Translations under genes and position numbers: made by a program
The notes under the pieces: model-generated
Databases searched by the model: none
Told to the model about the DNA's origin: nothing
What the model saw: the letters and a program-made list of their open reading frames with translations, nothing else
NCBI GenBank assembly: GCA_964479665.1
Contig: CAYZNN010000003.1
Span: forward strand, 86,605 to 150,604
Reading direction: 5' to 3'
Source: UBA2287 sp964479665
GTDB lineage: Bacteria; Bacteroidota; Bacteroidia; Bacteroidales; Tenuifilaceae
DNA length: 64,000 bases
In this document: positions 52,668 through 61,253 of the stretch, piece after piece
How positions within the stretch are numbered: position 1 is the first letter of the stretch
How the letters are laid out: each line of letters begins with the position of its first letter

Positions 52668-54131
52668 ATGAAAACAACAATTAACATCGCGCTAATCGCC
52701 CTTGCCGGTTTCGTTTTGGGCAGTTGCTCATCGGGGCTACAAATGGGCAAGTCGACAGGTGCCGCTTCCGATGGCATTTATTATTCGCCCAGCCAGAAGA
52801 ATGCATCATCCCAGGCAGCCCCCGAAATACCGGTGGCCGTTAAGCCAACCTCGAGCAAGGACCTTAATATGGCTGAACTTGAAAAGAAGTATACCGAAAT
52901 CCTTGCCAACAACGAAAAGGTTGATACCTTGCTTTACAAATCCGATTCGCTTTCGGACAATCCTTACGAAAGAATTCTTTCTACTTCATACAGAGATTCA
53001 TATGAAAGGAGGTTGCGCGGACGCTCTGGATATCTTAACGGAAATTGGGGATACTACAGCAACGATTATTTTTATGCCTCTGCCTACGACCCATACTTTT
53101 ACAATGTGATTGTAATGGGTGATGAGGTTTGGGTTGAACCTTACTACATTTCAGCCATGTTTGGATGGCCAAGGCCTTCATTCCATATTGGTTTTGGTTG
53201 GGGTTACAATCCTTGGTACTGGAATAGTTGGTATTATAACCCTTGGAACTATGCCTATTATCCCTACTCTCATTGGGGCTACAATAGTTGGTGGAACGGA
53301 TATGCAATGGGTTACAACAGCGGATATTGGAATGGTTACTATTGGGGTAATAATTCTGCAACCAATCCTACGGGTTACTATAGTTATGGACCCCGGCCTG
53401 GAACGGGTGCAGCTGTAAATACGGGCATATCAACTCGTCCATCTGCAGCTAATATTAATGATAGAATTAGAGATTACAGCGATAATCAACCGGTATCAGG
53501 TACCCAAAACGATAGGCAACGTAACCCAAATTCGGGGAATCAGGATGTTGTTGCATCACGACCAAATGCTGCGAACATTGGTAGGGAAAATTCACAAAAT
53601 CAAGATGTTGTTCTTACACGTCCTAACAGGGCAAGTGTTAACGATGCAACAAAGCGCCCCGGATCGCGTGAGCCTTTAATTGTTACCCGTCCCGTTAGGG
53701 AAGGAAGTGGAGACGCTGCAATACGACCAAGGCCCAACGAAGTTGTTAGGGGCGGGGGAGGGCCCACCCGTGAGAACCATATGCCTACCTATACCCGGCC
53801 CAAACCCGCTAGTAGTAGCGAGTACAATAGGCCTGCACGCACTTATACTCCATCGGAGGCTGAAAGGGGAAACGTTGATAAGCGACCGGCCGTTGCACCA
53901 TCTGGAAATGGCAATGCTAAGCAACCTGTTAGAACTTACTCGCCGCCCTCAAGAGATGAGCGCCCAGCAGGTACACCCAGCAGAAGTAACAACGATGTAA
54001 ATAGAAGCAGGCCATCTAACAGCAATCATACTCCACCAAGCAATCCACCTGCATCTCGCCCTTCTCCTCCACCTTCTAATAGTTCTTCTGGCAGTTCGGG
54101 TGGAAGCAGTAACAGAACCCGCAACCGTTAA
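52668..54131 (+). CDS. Lipoprotein with Tyr/Trp/Asn-rich centre and Pro/Ser-rich tail
   Basis: A 487-residue lipoprotein (lipobox LGSC, Cys20). Residues about 65-120 are helical and charged. Residues about 171-228 are made almost only of Tyr, Trp, Asn, Gly, Ser and Pro, for example WYWNSWYYNPWNY. From 250 on, a motif of the type RPxxAN/RPxxAS recurs (near 257, 298 and 318), and the last 130 residues are low-complexity Pro/Ser/Arg/Asn. No enzymatic domain is seen. The composition suits a surface, adhesive or self-associating protein, but that is inference. It has its own terminator and precedes a FadL-like barrel gene. Confidence 0.78.
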   Translation: MKTTINIALIALAGFVLGSCSSGLQMGKSTGAASDGIYYSPSQKNASSQAAPEIPVAVKPTSSKDLNMAELEKKYTEILANNEKVDTLLYKSDSLSDNPYERILSTSYRDSYERRLRGRSGYLNGNWGYYSNDYFYASAYDPYFYNVIVMGDEVWVEPYYISAMFGWPRPSFHIGFGWGYNPWYWNSWYYNPWNYAYYPYSHWGYNSWWNGYAMGYNSGYWNGYYWGNNSATNPTGYYSYGPRPGTGAAVNTGISTRPSAANINDRIRDYSDNQPVSGTQNDRQRNPNSGNQDVVASRPNAANIGRENSQNQDVVLTRPNRASVNDATKRPGSREPLIVTRPVREGSGDAAIRPRPNEVVRGGGGPTRENHMPTYTRPKPASSSEYNRPARTYTPSEAERGNVDKRPAVAPSGNGNAKQPVRTYSPPSRDERPAGTPSRSNNDVNRSRPSNSNHTPPSNPPASRPSPPPSNSSSGSSGGSSNRTRNR

Positions 54132-54149
54132 AGTTAATCATTCTATTCC

Positions 54150-54187
54150 GACCCGCCATGTTTAATTTACATGTCGGGTCATTTTTT
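54150..54187 (+). terminator. Intrinsic terminator after the Tyr/Trp-rich lipoprotein gene
   Basis: Arms GACCCGCCATG (54150-54160) and CATGTCGGGTC (54170-54180), one internal mismatch, 9-base loop, then ATTTTTT. It lies 18 bases after the stop and 20 bases before the next start codon. Confidence 0.8.
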
Positions 54188-54206
54188 ACCATTAAATACA
54201 AAAACT

Positions 54207-55715
54207 ATGAATCGCATTTTCGTTGTTTTTATGGTCTTAGCACCTTTCGTTCTTAGTTCTCAGATTCCTGCAGATGCTCTCAGGTATTCCCAAGTCTACC
54301 CATCCGGCTCGGCTCGATTTGTTGGCATGGGAGGCGCCTTTGGCGCCCTGGGTGGTGACTTTGGTGCGTTAAGCTACAATCCTGCAGGATTAGGAGTCTA
54401 CCGTACCTCTGAACTTTCTTTTACACCAGTATTCTTCAATCGTAGCGATGAATCGAAAATTCAGTCTGTTGCAAATTCAAGTAGCCGAACACGGTTCGGG
54501 TTCGATAATATAGGATTGGTAACAACCTTCCGAAACTATAAGGGCGACGAGAAGGGGTTTGTGAGCATAAATTTAGGGTTTGGATACAATAAGTTGGCCG
54601 ACTTTAATATGGAATCTATTGCTAACACTGCAAATACATCCAATTCTATTATGGATTTTTTTGCAATTAGGGCAGAGGGAAACACATGGCAAAGCATGAC
54701 AGCTGGAACCGATTACAACCCTTACTTAAATGGTTTTGCACCTTGGGAGGCAATTCTGGCTTGGAATAGTTTTGTTATCGATACTTTAGGAGGGGATTAT
54801 GTGCCTTTACTCAATGAGGGCGATGGAGTTAATCAGGAAAATACCATACTTACCAATGGCAGCATGGGCGAGTATGTTGTATCGTTTGCCGCAAACTATT
54901 CAAATACTCTTTATTTTGGAGCTACTTTAGGGGTTCAAAATATTTACTATAAGCAAACTGTAAACCTTGCTGAAAGAGCTTTTGCTTCGAACCCTCCCAT
55001 GTCAAATGGCGATTTGTTTTGTTCGCTGAGTTACCTTCAAACATACGAAGTTGATGGAACTGGTTACAATTTTAAGGTTGGAGCCATATATCGCCCCATT
55101 CCTTCGTTGCGAATTGGATTAGCTGCTCATACTCCCACTTACATAAATCTCAATGAGGTTTATAGTGCCTCAATTCGTAGCTCATTCAATTGGGGTAATA
55201 AGGATGTATCAACCCCAATTAACAGGTTCGATTACTCCATCGATTCGCCATTCAAACTGATAGGTTCGTTGGCATACACATTTACCGATAAGGGTTTAGT
55301 GAGTTTCGATGTTGAAAGGGTCGATTATTCGCTTATGAAATTTAGTGCCGACGACGTTGGATTGTTCTCGCTTCAGAACCAATCGATTAAAGATGAGTTT
55401 AGAGCAGTTCAAAACTTCAGAGTGGGTGGCGAATATTGGCTTGGAAATATTGCTTTAAGGGGTGGTTATGGGTTTTATGGCAGTCCATATAGCAACAATC
55501 AATTGAATGCCAATTCATCTATTTCCATAGTTTCGGGAGGAGTTGGTTATCGCAATTCCGATCTATATATCGATTTTGGATACCAATACTTGGCCTATAA
55601 CGATAAATACTACTTATATAACCTTGTGAACTTGCAGGGGAATAACCTTTCTCCAAAGGTTGAAAGGAGTAACTCGCAAAGCAAATTCTTTATGACCCTG
55701 GGGTTTAAATTTTAG
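54207..55715 (+). CDS. FadL/OmpP1-like outer-membrane protein
   Basis: A 502-residue outer-membrane barrel with a signal peptide (1-19, ending LSSQ). The N-terminal RFVGMGGAFGALGGDFGALSYNPAGLGVYRT region is the typical start of the OMPP1/FadL/TodX family, with the NPAGLG hatch motif. The C-terminus ends KFFMTLGFKF, a terminal aromatic residue expected for barrel assembly. FadL proteins carry hydrophobic compounds; a substrate is not inferred here. ATG 54207 is preferred over 54171, which lies inside the terminator of the preceding gene. It is followed by a 44-base palindrome. Confidence 0.85.
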   Translation: MNRIFVVFMVLAPFVLSSQIPADALRYSQVYPSGSARFVGMGGAFGALGGDFGALSYNPAGLGVYRTSELSFTPVFFNRSDESKIQSVANSSSRTRFGFDNIGLVTTFRNYKGDEKGFVSINLGFGYNKLADFNMESIANTANTSNSIMDFFAIRAEGNTWQSMTAGTDYNPYLNGFAPWEAILAWNSFVIDTLGGDYVPLLNEGDGVNQENTILTNGSMGEYVVSFAANYSNTLYFGATLGVQNIYYKQTVNLAERAFASNPPMSNGDLFCSLSYLQTYEVDGTGYNFKVGAIYRPIPSLRIGLAAHTPTYINLNEVYSASIRSSFNWGNKDVSTPINRFDYSIDSPFKLIGSLAYTFTDKGLVSFDVERVDYSLMKFSADDVGLFSLQNQSIKDEFRAVQNFRVGGEYWLGNIALRGGYGFYGSPYSNNQLNANSSISIVSGGVGYRNSDLYIDFGYQYLAYNDKYYLYNLVNLQGNNLSPKVERSNSQSKFFMTLGFKF

Positions 55716-55730
55716 TTCGGACTAAAATGT

Positions 55731-55774
55731 ATAAGAAAAAAACTTCCGAGATATCTCGGAAGTTTTTTTCTTAT
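55731..55774. terminator. Perfect 44-base palindromic bidirectional terminator
   Basis: Arms of 22 bases from ATAAGAAAAAAACTTCCGAG with no spacer, with a T/A run on both outer sides so each strand gets a U tail. It lies between the convergent FadL-like gene and lepB and contains the lepB stop codon (55771-55773). Confidence 0.9.
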
Positions 55775-57099
55775 TTAATGCTGCTGAACATTCTGTCCCA
55801 GCGTATATTTCGTGGAAATTTTTTATCCTTATCAAGCGAAAGCCATATGAAAAGGGCTTTGCCAACAATATGATCTTCGGGTACAAACCCCCAGAAACGT
55901 GAGTCGGCAGAGTTATGCCTGTTGTCGCCCATCATAAAGTAGTAATCCATTTTAAAGGTGTAAGAGGTAGCCGGCTCTCCATTAATATAAATAGTACTAT
56001 CCTTAACATTGAGCATATTACCCTCGTAAGCGTGAATAATTCTTTTATAAAGTGGGAGGTTGTCAATGTTTAGTTCCACGGTTGAGCCCTTTTTGGGCAC
56101 CCATAGGGGGCCAAAATTGTCCTGAGTCCAAACAAAACGAGGATCATTAGGAAACACTGAGTTGCTAATAAAATCGTGTTGCGTATCGACTCTGCGATTA
56201 ATTGCTTGAACATTTTTAAGTTTTGAAAGTTTTTCGACAGCTTCGTTGGTAAGGGGAGTGGGCATGTGCGAACGGTCCTCACGAGAAACTTTCAATTCAT
56301 CGAAAACACGGTTGCTAATAGTGCTGGTTGTTTGAATAAAATAGCTGTACTGCATTTGTTCAATGGGCATTTGGGTTTCGCCATTTACGAACAGAACACC
56401 ATTTTTTACCTGAAGGGTATCGCCGGGTATTCCAACGCACCTTTTAATATAGTTTTCGCGTTTATCGACGGGGCGCGATACAATATCGCCAAATAAGTAG
56501 TTTTCTTTCCAGAGCCTATCGCGGCCATAAACCCTTTGAAGATGGTAGTAACTCTGAGCCTGCTCGTTTAGGGCCACGGTATCGCCTTCGGGAAAGTTGA
56601 AAACCACCGCATCGTATCGCTTAACATTTCCGAGTCCGGCCAATCGGTGGTATGGCCTTTTTATCCATTCAACGTACGATTTAGTGTTTTTGGTAAAGGG
56701 AAGGGTGTGGTGTACGAAAGGGAAAGAAAGGGGGGTATTGGGTAATTTGGGTCCGTAACTAACCTTACTTACAAATAGAAAATCGCCTATGAGCAACGAT
56801 TTTTCCATTGACGAAGTTGGAATTGTATATGCCTCAATAAGGAACATGCGAATAAGTGTGGCTGCCACCACAGCAAAAATAATTGCATCGACCCACTCTA
56901 CAAGGGCACTGCGTTTTTTTACTCCCCGCTTTTTCCAGAAGGTCCAGTTCACTTTTTGGGTAATATGGTAATCGAAGAAGATGGGGAGGCCCAGTAGTAG
57001 CCAGTAATTGCCAATCCATATAACCCAAAGAATAAAAATTGTTGATGAAAAGGCAAATAGGAAATACTTGTTCTTTAAAAAGGCCAGGTACTTTTTCAT
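55771..57099 (-). CDS. lepB: Signal peptidase I
   Basis: A 442-residue type I signal peptidase that cleaves signal peptides at the outer face of the inner membrane. Two membrane helices (about 12-42 and 68-88) precede the catalytic Ser97 in TIPTSSMEKSL and Lys219 in YIKRCVGIPGD; box E is MGDNRHNSADSRFWG. It is longer than E. coli LepB because of an insertion (about 235-365) between the Lys box and box E, as seen in other Bacteroidota. dapB lies 61 bases upstream on the same strand. Confidence 0.95.
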   Translation of the reverse strand: MKKYLAFLKNKYFLFAFSSTIFILWVIWIGNYWLLLGLPIFFDYHITQKVNWTFWKKRGVKKRSALVEWVDAIIFAVVAATLIRMFLIEAYTIPTSSMEKSLLIGDFLFVSKVSYGPKLPNTPLSFPFVHHTLPFTKNTKSYVEWIKRPYHRLAGLGNVKRYDAVVFNFPEGDTVALNEQAQSYYHLQRVYGRDRLWKENYLFGDIVSRPVDKRENYIKRCVGIPGDTLQVKNGVLFVNGETQMPIEQMQYSYFIQTTSTISNRVFDELKVSREDRSHMPTPLTNEAVEKLSKLKNVQAINRRVDTQHDFISNSVFPNDPRFVWTQDNFGPLWVPKKGSTVELNIDNLPLYKRIIHAYEGNMLNVKDSTIYINGEPATSYTFKMDYYFMMGDNRHNSADSRFWGFVPEDHIVGKALFIWLSLDKDKKFPRNIRWDRMFSSIK

Positions 57100-57160
57100 A
57101 GTTCTTTTTGTGTTGATTTATTTTAATGAAAGCGAGGTAATATTAGTACTAAAAAATCAA

Positions 57161-57880
57161 TTAATCCAACCTAAGCAAGCTATCCATTGTTAAAAAGCCT
57201 TTTTTTCCATAGGAAAATTCGGCGGCAATAATGGCTCCCAATGCGAAACCCTTACGACTTTTGGCCCTATGAGTAAAAATAATTTCATCCTCGTCGGAGT
57301 TGTAAGTAATAGTGTGAGTGCCGGGAACAGACCCTTCGCGAATTGCTTCAATAGGAATTTTTCCGGGCTGTATTTGTGGAAAGAGGCTCCAACCGTCAAT
57401 GCCATCTAATTCTTCCTGAATAATTTTGGTTATTGTTATTGCAGTGCCACTGGGCACATCCCTCTTTTGGCTATGGTGAGTTTCTGAAATAAAGGGTTTA
57501 TAACCATCAACGCTATTCATATAATGAGCCAGCACCCTATTAATTTTAAAGAACACATTTACCCCAAGGCTGAAATTAGATGCGTAAAATAGTGCTCCAC
57601 CGTGTGAGTTGGCATAATTTTTTGCTTCTTCCAACTTTTCGAGCCAACCGGTTGTGCCACAAACTACAACTTTATTAGCTTTTAGGCATGTCATTACGTT
57701 GTCGAATGCAGTTTCGGGGGTAGAGAATTCGATGGCTACATCGATAGAACTCAAGCCTTGCTCATTCAGTTGGGAAATATTAGTGTGGTCGAATATTTGG
57801 GCAATTTCGTGTCCACGCTGTAGGGCTATCGATTCAATTTCGTGCCCCATTTTGCCATAACCTATTAGCGCTATTCGCAT
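57161..57880 (-). CDS. dapB: 4-hydroxy-tetrahydrodipicolinate reductase
   Basis: A 239-residue enzyme of lysine and diaminopimelate synthesis reducing hydroxy-tetrahydrodipicolinate with NAD(P)H. The Rossmann motif is IALIGYGKMGHEIE (3-16); VVCGTTGW, the catalytic ETHHSQKRDVPSGTA and the substrate-site RHxG-like segment GSVPGTHT are in order. Length is normal for the compact Bacteroidota form (E. coli about 273). TACATTTG ends 24 bases before the ATG at 57880, with AGGTG as a possible ribosome site, indicating a promoter of its own. Confidence 0.94.
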   Translation of the reverse strand: MRIALIGYGKMGHEIESIALQRGHEIAQIFDHTNISQLNEQGLSSIDVAIEFSTPETAFDNVMTCLKANKVVVCGTTGWLEKLEEAKNYANSHGGALFYASNFSLGVNVFFKINRVLAHYMNSVDGYKPFISETHHSQKRDVPSGTAITITKIIQEELDGIDGWSLFPQIQPGKIPIEAIREGSVPGTHTITYNSDEDEIIFTHRAKSRKGFALGAIIAAEFSYGKKGFLTMDSLLRLD

Positions 57881-57904
57881 TGTTCACCTATTTGTATTCA
57901 AATG

Positions 57905-57912
57905 CAAATGTA
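57905..57912 (-). promoter_or_regulatory. Bacteroidota -7 element upstream of dapB
   Basis: Minus-strand TACATTTG matches TAnnTTTG and ends 24 bases before the dapB ATG at 57880. It lies after the rplT operon terminator, so dapB-lepB is a separate transcript. No TTG at -33 spacing. Confidence 0.45.
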
Positions 57913-57947
57913 TAAAACTATACCTGAAATCCGACAGTTTAAAATGA

Positions 57948-57976
57948 AAAAGGGGAAACGAACCGTTTCCCCTTTT
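57948..57976 (-). terminator. Intrinsic terminator of the thrS-infC-rpmI-rplT operon
   Basis: 13-bp perfect arms AAAAGGGGAAACG and its complement around a 3-base loop, ending in T residues on the minus strand, 18 bases after the rplT stop. Confidence 0.9.
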
Positions 57977-57994
57977 AATAGTATAAGCTGTAAC

Positions 57995-58339
57995 CTATTT
58001 TACTGAATCAACCACCGATTTGAATGCCTCGGGGTGGTTCATGGCCATATCGGCAAGCACTTTACGGTTTAGGGCAATGCCTTTAGCATTTATTTTACCC
58101 ATTAGTTCGGAGTAGGTCATTCCGTAAAGACGGGCACCGGCATTGATACGCTGAATCCAAATGGCACGATACTCTCCTTTTTTCTTTTTGCGGTCGCGGT
58201 ATGCATAACCTAAACCCTTTTCCAGGGTGTTCTTGGCAACTGTCCATACATTGGCTCTAGCCAAAAAATTACCCTTAGTTTGCTTGAGCAGTTTTTTTCT
58301 GCGTGCTCTCGAAGCAACTGAATTTACTGAACGTGGCAT
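57995..58339 (-). CDS. rplT: 50S ribosomal protein L20
   Basis: A 114-residue basic protein binding 23S rRNA early in assembly: MPRSVNSVASRARRKKLL at the N-terminus and the RDRKKKKGEYRAIWIQRINAGAR segment in the middle are diagnostic. It is the last gene of the operon with rpmI, 97 bases from it; that gap contains a short GTTCC/GGAAC hairpin and could hold a translational control site as L20 autoregulates in other bacteria, but this is not shown here. Confidence 0.98.
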   Translation of the reverse strand: MPRSVNSVASRARRKKLLKQTKGNFLARANVWTVAKNTLEKGLGYAYRDRKKKKGEYRAIWIQRINAGARLYGMTYSELMGKINAKGIALNRKVLADMAMNHPEAFKSVVDSVK

Positions 58340-58436
58340 AATTTTTTGTTTTTGAATGGTTAGCGGTTCCCTTTGGAACTCTTTTTAGCTAATTCACTCG
58401 GTTAATGAATAAAAGTAACTTATCCTTAAGCAACAA

Positions 58437-58634
58437 CTATTTTAAACCAAGCATCAATTTAACACTATTCACATCGGCCTTGTTAACAAGCGTAGTATGA
58501 GCTAAGTTTCTCTTCCGCTTGGTCGATTTTTTGGTTAAAATGTGGCTCTTAAAAGCATGTTTGCGCTTAATCTTCCCTGTTCCGGTAATGGCGAAACGCT
58601 TTTTTGCACCGGAATTAGTTTTCATTTTAGGCAT
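58437..58634 (-). CDS. rpmI: 50S ribosomal protein L35
   Basis: A 65-residue basic protein: MPKMKTNSGAKKRF at the start and the HILTKKSTKRKRNL core identify L35. It follows infC by 35 bases and precedes rplT, the conserved infC-rpmI-rplT order. Confidence 0.98.
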   Translation of the reverse strand: MPKMKTNSGAKKRFAITGTGKIKRKHAFKSHILTKKSTKRKRNLAHTTLVNKADVNSVKLMLGLK

Positions 58635-58669
58635 TATACAACATGTATTTGGTTAGAAAAAAATACAAA

Positions 58670-59224
58670 TTAAATTTTCTTTTTGGTTCCTTTGGATGAC
58701 ATCAACATGATCATACGCTTCCCTTCGAGTTTTGGCAACTGATCTACTTTGCCAACCTCTTCGAGATCCTGAGCAAAACGAAGTAGAAGGATTTCTCCCT
58801 TCTCTTTGAACAGAATAGTACGGCCTTTAAAGAAAACGAATGCTTTCACTTTTGCACCGTCGCTCAGGAACTTTTCTGCGTGCTTCAATTTGAAGTTGTA
58901 GTCGTGTTCATCGGTATTGGGGCCAAAACGAATCTCTTTTAAAACCACCTTCTGTGCGTTGGCACGCATTTCCTTTTGCTTCTTTTTTTGTTGGTATAGA
59001 AACTTTTGGAAGTCGATTACCCTACATACGGGGGGATCGGCTTTGTCGGAAATGAGTACCAAGTCCATTTCCTTGCTTTCGGCCAACCTACGGGCCTCTT
59101 CAATGGACATTACACCTGCTCCTTCGAGGTTGTCGCCAACTACGCGAACAACCTTGAAACGAATTTGCTCGTTTACCAGGTATTTGTCCTGTTCCCTGTT
59201 TCTGTTTGACACCGGTGCAGCGAT
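58670..59224 (-). CDS. infC: Translation initiation factor IF-3, probable ATC start
   Basis: IF-3 of 184 residues with N-domain VNEQIRFKVVRVVGDNLEGAGVM and C-domain KEIRFGPNTDEHDYNFKLKHAEKFL. There is no ATG in frame near the start. A GTG at 59212 is possible, but the only Shine-Dalgarno sequence, AGGAGG at 59233-59238, would be 20 bases from it; it is 8 bases from an in-frame ATC at 59222-59224. IF-3 genes often use AUU, AUC or AUA so that the factor represses its own translation. The ATC start is therefore preferred and adds four codons. Located between thrS and rpmI. Confidence 0.9.
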   Translation of the reverse strand: MAAPVSNRNREQDKYLVNEQIRFKVVRVVGDNLEGAGVMSIEEARRLAESKEMDLVLISDKADPPVCRVIDFQKFLYQQKKKQKEMRANAQKVVLKEIRFGPNTDEHDYNFKLKHAEKFLSDGAKVKAFVFFKGRTILFKEKGEILLLRFAQDLEEVGKVDQLPKLEGKRMIMLMSSKGTKKKI

Positions 59225-59232
59225 GCGTTTAT

Positions 59233-59238
59233 CCTCCT
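59233..59238 (-). promoter_or_regulatory. Shine-Dalgarno sequence of infC
   Basis: Minus-strand AGGAGG. Spacing is 8 bases to ATC (59224) and 20 bases to GTG (59212), which argues for the non-canonical start. Confidence 0.8.
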
Positions 59239-59253
59239 AATTTTAGTTAATAA

Positions 59254-61188
59254 TTACTGTAACTGTTTCTCAATTTCTGAATTGACGAATTGTACAAAAT
59301 CGGCTGGGCTCATTTGATTTTTATCGCCTTCGCCTTGAACACGAACAGCTACAAGACCCGATTCAACCTCTTTCTCACCAACGATAAGTAGGTAGGGAAT
59401 TCGTTTTAACTCATTGTCCCTTATCTTTTTACCTAATTTCTCGTTTCTGTCGTCAATTAGGGTGCGAATATCGGAATTATTTAGGAAATTCAAAACTTTT
59501 TTTGCGTAATCGTTAAATTTTTCGCTGATAGGAATTATTACTGCCTGATCGGGTGTTAGCCATAAGGGGAACTTTCCGCCGGTATGCTCAATGAGAACAG
59601 CAACAAAACGTTCCATGGAGCCGAATGGGGCACGATGAATCATTATTGGGCGGTGGCGCTTATCGTCGGACCCAATATACTCCAGTTCAAAACGTTCGGG
59701 CAGGTTGTAGTCGACCTGAATGGTTCCCAGCTGCCATTTGCGGCCAATTGCATCGCGAACCATGAAGTCGAGTTTGGGGCCGTAGAATGCTGCTTCGCCA
59801 ACCTCGGTTACTGTTTTTAGCCCTCTTTCGGCAGCAGCCTCAATGATGGCTTGTTCTGCTTTCTGCCAGTTTTCGTCGGAGCCAATGTACTTCTCCTTAT
59901 CGTTCGTATCGCGAAGCGAAATTTGGGCTGTGTATTCAGTGAAGTTAAGTACTTTGAATATATACAGAACAATATCAATTACTTTAACGAACTCTTCTTT
60001 CAGCTGGTCGGGTCTGCAGAAAATGTGCGCATCGTCCTGTGTAAACCCTCTTACACGGGTTAGGCCATGCAACTCGCCACTCTGTTCGTAACGGTAAACA
60101 GTTCCAAATTCAGCAAGCCGTATGGGTAGGTCTTTGTACGAGTGGGGTTTCGCCTTGTATATTTCGCAATGGTGCGGGCAGTTCATGGGCTTCAAAAGGA
60201 ACTCTTCATCCGCCGCAGGGGTGTGGATGGGTTGGAAAGAGTCCTTACCATACTTTGCATAGTGCCCCGATGTAACGTAAAGTTCCTTCTGACCGATATG
60301 AGGGGTTATAACCTGCTCGTAACCATATTGACGTTGAATTTTTTTGAGAAACTGTTCCAGTTTTTCACGCAGCTGAGCACCCCGAGGCAGCCAGAGTGGT
60401 AACCCTTGGCCAACCTTTTGAGAGAATGTGAATAGTTCGAGTTCCTTGCCAACCTTTCGGTGGTCACGTTTTTTAGCCTCTTCGAGCATTTCGAGGTACT
60501 CGTCGAGTTGCGATATTTTAGGGAAAGATATACCGTAAATACGAGTAAGCATTTTATTTTTCTCGTTACCACGCCAATAGGCACCCGCAACATTGAGTAG
60601 TTTAAATGCTTTAATATAGCTTGTGTTGGGAAGGTGTGGTCCTCGGCACAGGTCGGTAAAGTTTCCTTGAGAATAGAACGAAATTGTTCCATCCTCTAGG
60701 TCCTTAATGAGTTCTACTTTGTAGGGGTCGCCCTTTTCGGTATAGGTTTTCAAGGCGTAATCCTTCGAAACTTCGGAACGGATTATGGTTTGTGCCTCGC
60801 GAACAAGCTCCAACATTTTTTCTTCAACCCTTACCAAATCGGCATCGGAAATAGTGCGATCGCCAAAGTCGATATCGTAGTAGAAACCATTCTCAATGCT
60901 GGGGCCAATTCCTAGCTTAATTCCGGGATATACCGCTTCAACTGCTTCGGCCATGAGGTGGGCCGATGAATGCCAGAATGCATGTTTGCCCTCATCATCA
61001 TCCCATTTATGAAGTTTAATATTTGCATCACCAACAATTGGTCGGGTTAAGTCCCATACTTCACCATTCACGCTAACCGAGAGAACCTCCTTTGCCAATC
61101 GTTCAGAGATGCTTTTGGCTATGTCGAGTCCGTTAACACCAGCGGGAAACTGACGGATGCTCCCGTCGGGCAAGGTAATATTTATCAT
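59254..61188 (-). CDS. thrS: Threonyl-tRNA synthetase
   Basis: A 644-residue class II synthetase charging tRNA-Thr: TGS domain (1 to about 62), editing domain with HSSAHLMAEAVE, catalytic core with MNCPHHCEIY (zinc Cys and His) and RVRGFTQDDAHIFC, and a C-terminal anticodon-binding domain. The ORF is open to 61398, but the start ATG 61188 begins the conserved TGS domain (MINITLPDGS) and is preceded by a good promoter. First gene of the operon with infC, rpmI and rplT. Confidence 0.97.
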   Translation of the reverse strand: MINITLPDGSIRQFPAGVNGLDIAKSISERLAKEVLSVSVNGEVWDLTRPIVGDANIKLHKWDDDEGKHAFWHSSAHLMAEAVEAVYPGIKLGIGPSIENGFYYDIDFGDRTISDADLVRVEEKMLELVREAQTIIRSEVSKDYALKTYTEKGDPYKVELIKDLEDGTISFYSQGNFTDLCRGPHLPNTSYIKAFKLLNVAGAYWRGNEKNKMLTRIYGISFPKISQLDEYLEMLEEAKKRDHRKVGKELELFTFSQKVGQGLPLWLPRGAQLREKLEQFLKKIQRQYGYEQVITPHIGQKELYVTSGHYAKYGKDSFQPIHTPAADEEFLLKPMNCPHHCEIYKAKPHSYKDLPIRLAEFGTVYRYEQSGELHGLTRVRGFTQDDAHIFCRPDQLKEEFVKVIDIVLYIFKVLNFTEYTAQISLRDTNDKEKYIGSDENWQKAEQAIIEAAAERGLKTVTEVGEAAFYGPKLDFMVRDAIGRKWQLGTIQVDYNLPERFELEYIGSDDKRHRPIMIHRAPFGSMERFVAVLIEHTGGKFPLWLTPDQAVIIPISEKFNDYAKKVLNFLNNSDIRTLIDDRNEKLGKKIRDNELKRIPYLLIVGEKEVESGLVAVRVQGEGDKNQMSPADFVQFVNSEIEKQLQ

Positions 61189-61211
61189 ACTGTTTGAGCT
61201 TTTAAAACGTG

Positions 61212-61242
61212 CAAAAGTAATGGAATTATCCGTTAATGTCAA
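61212..61242 (-). promoter_or_regulatory. Promoter of the thrS-infC-rpmI-rplT operon
   Basis: On the minus strand TTG (61240-61242), 20 bases, TACTTTTG (61212-61219), then 23 bases to the thrS ATG. This is a full match to the Bacteroidota promoter (TTG, 17-23 bases, TAnnTTTG). The leader is too short for a T-box. Confidence 0.65.
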
Positions 61243-61253
61243 GTTAAAACATG

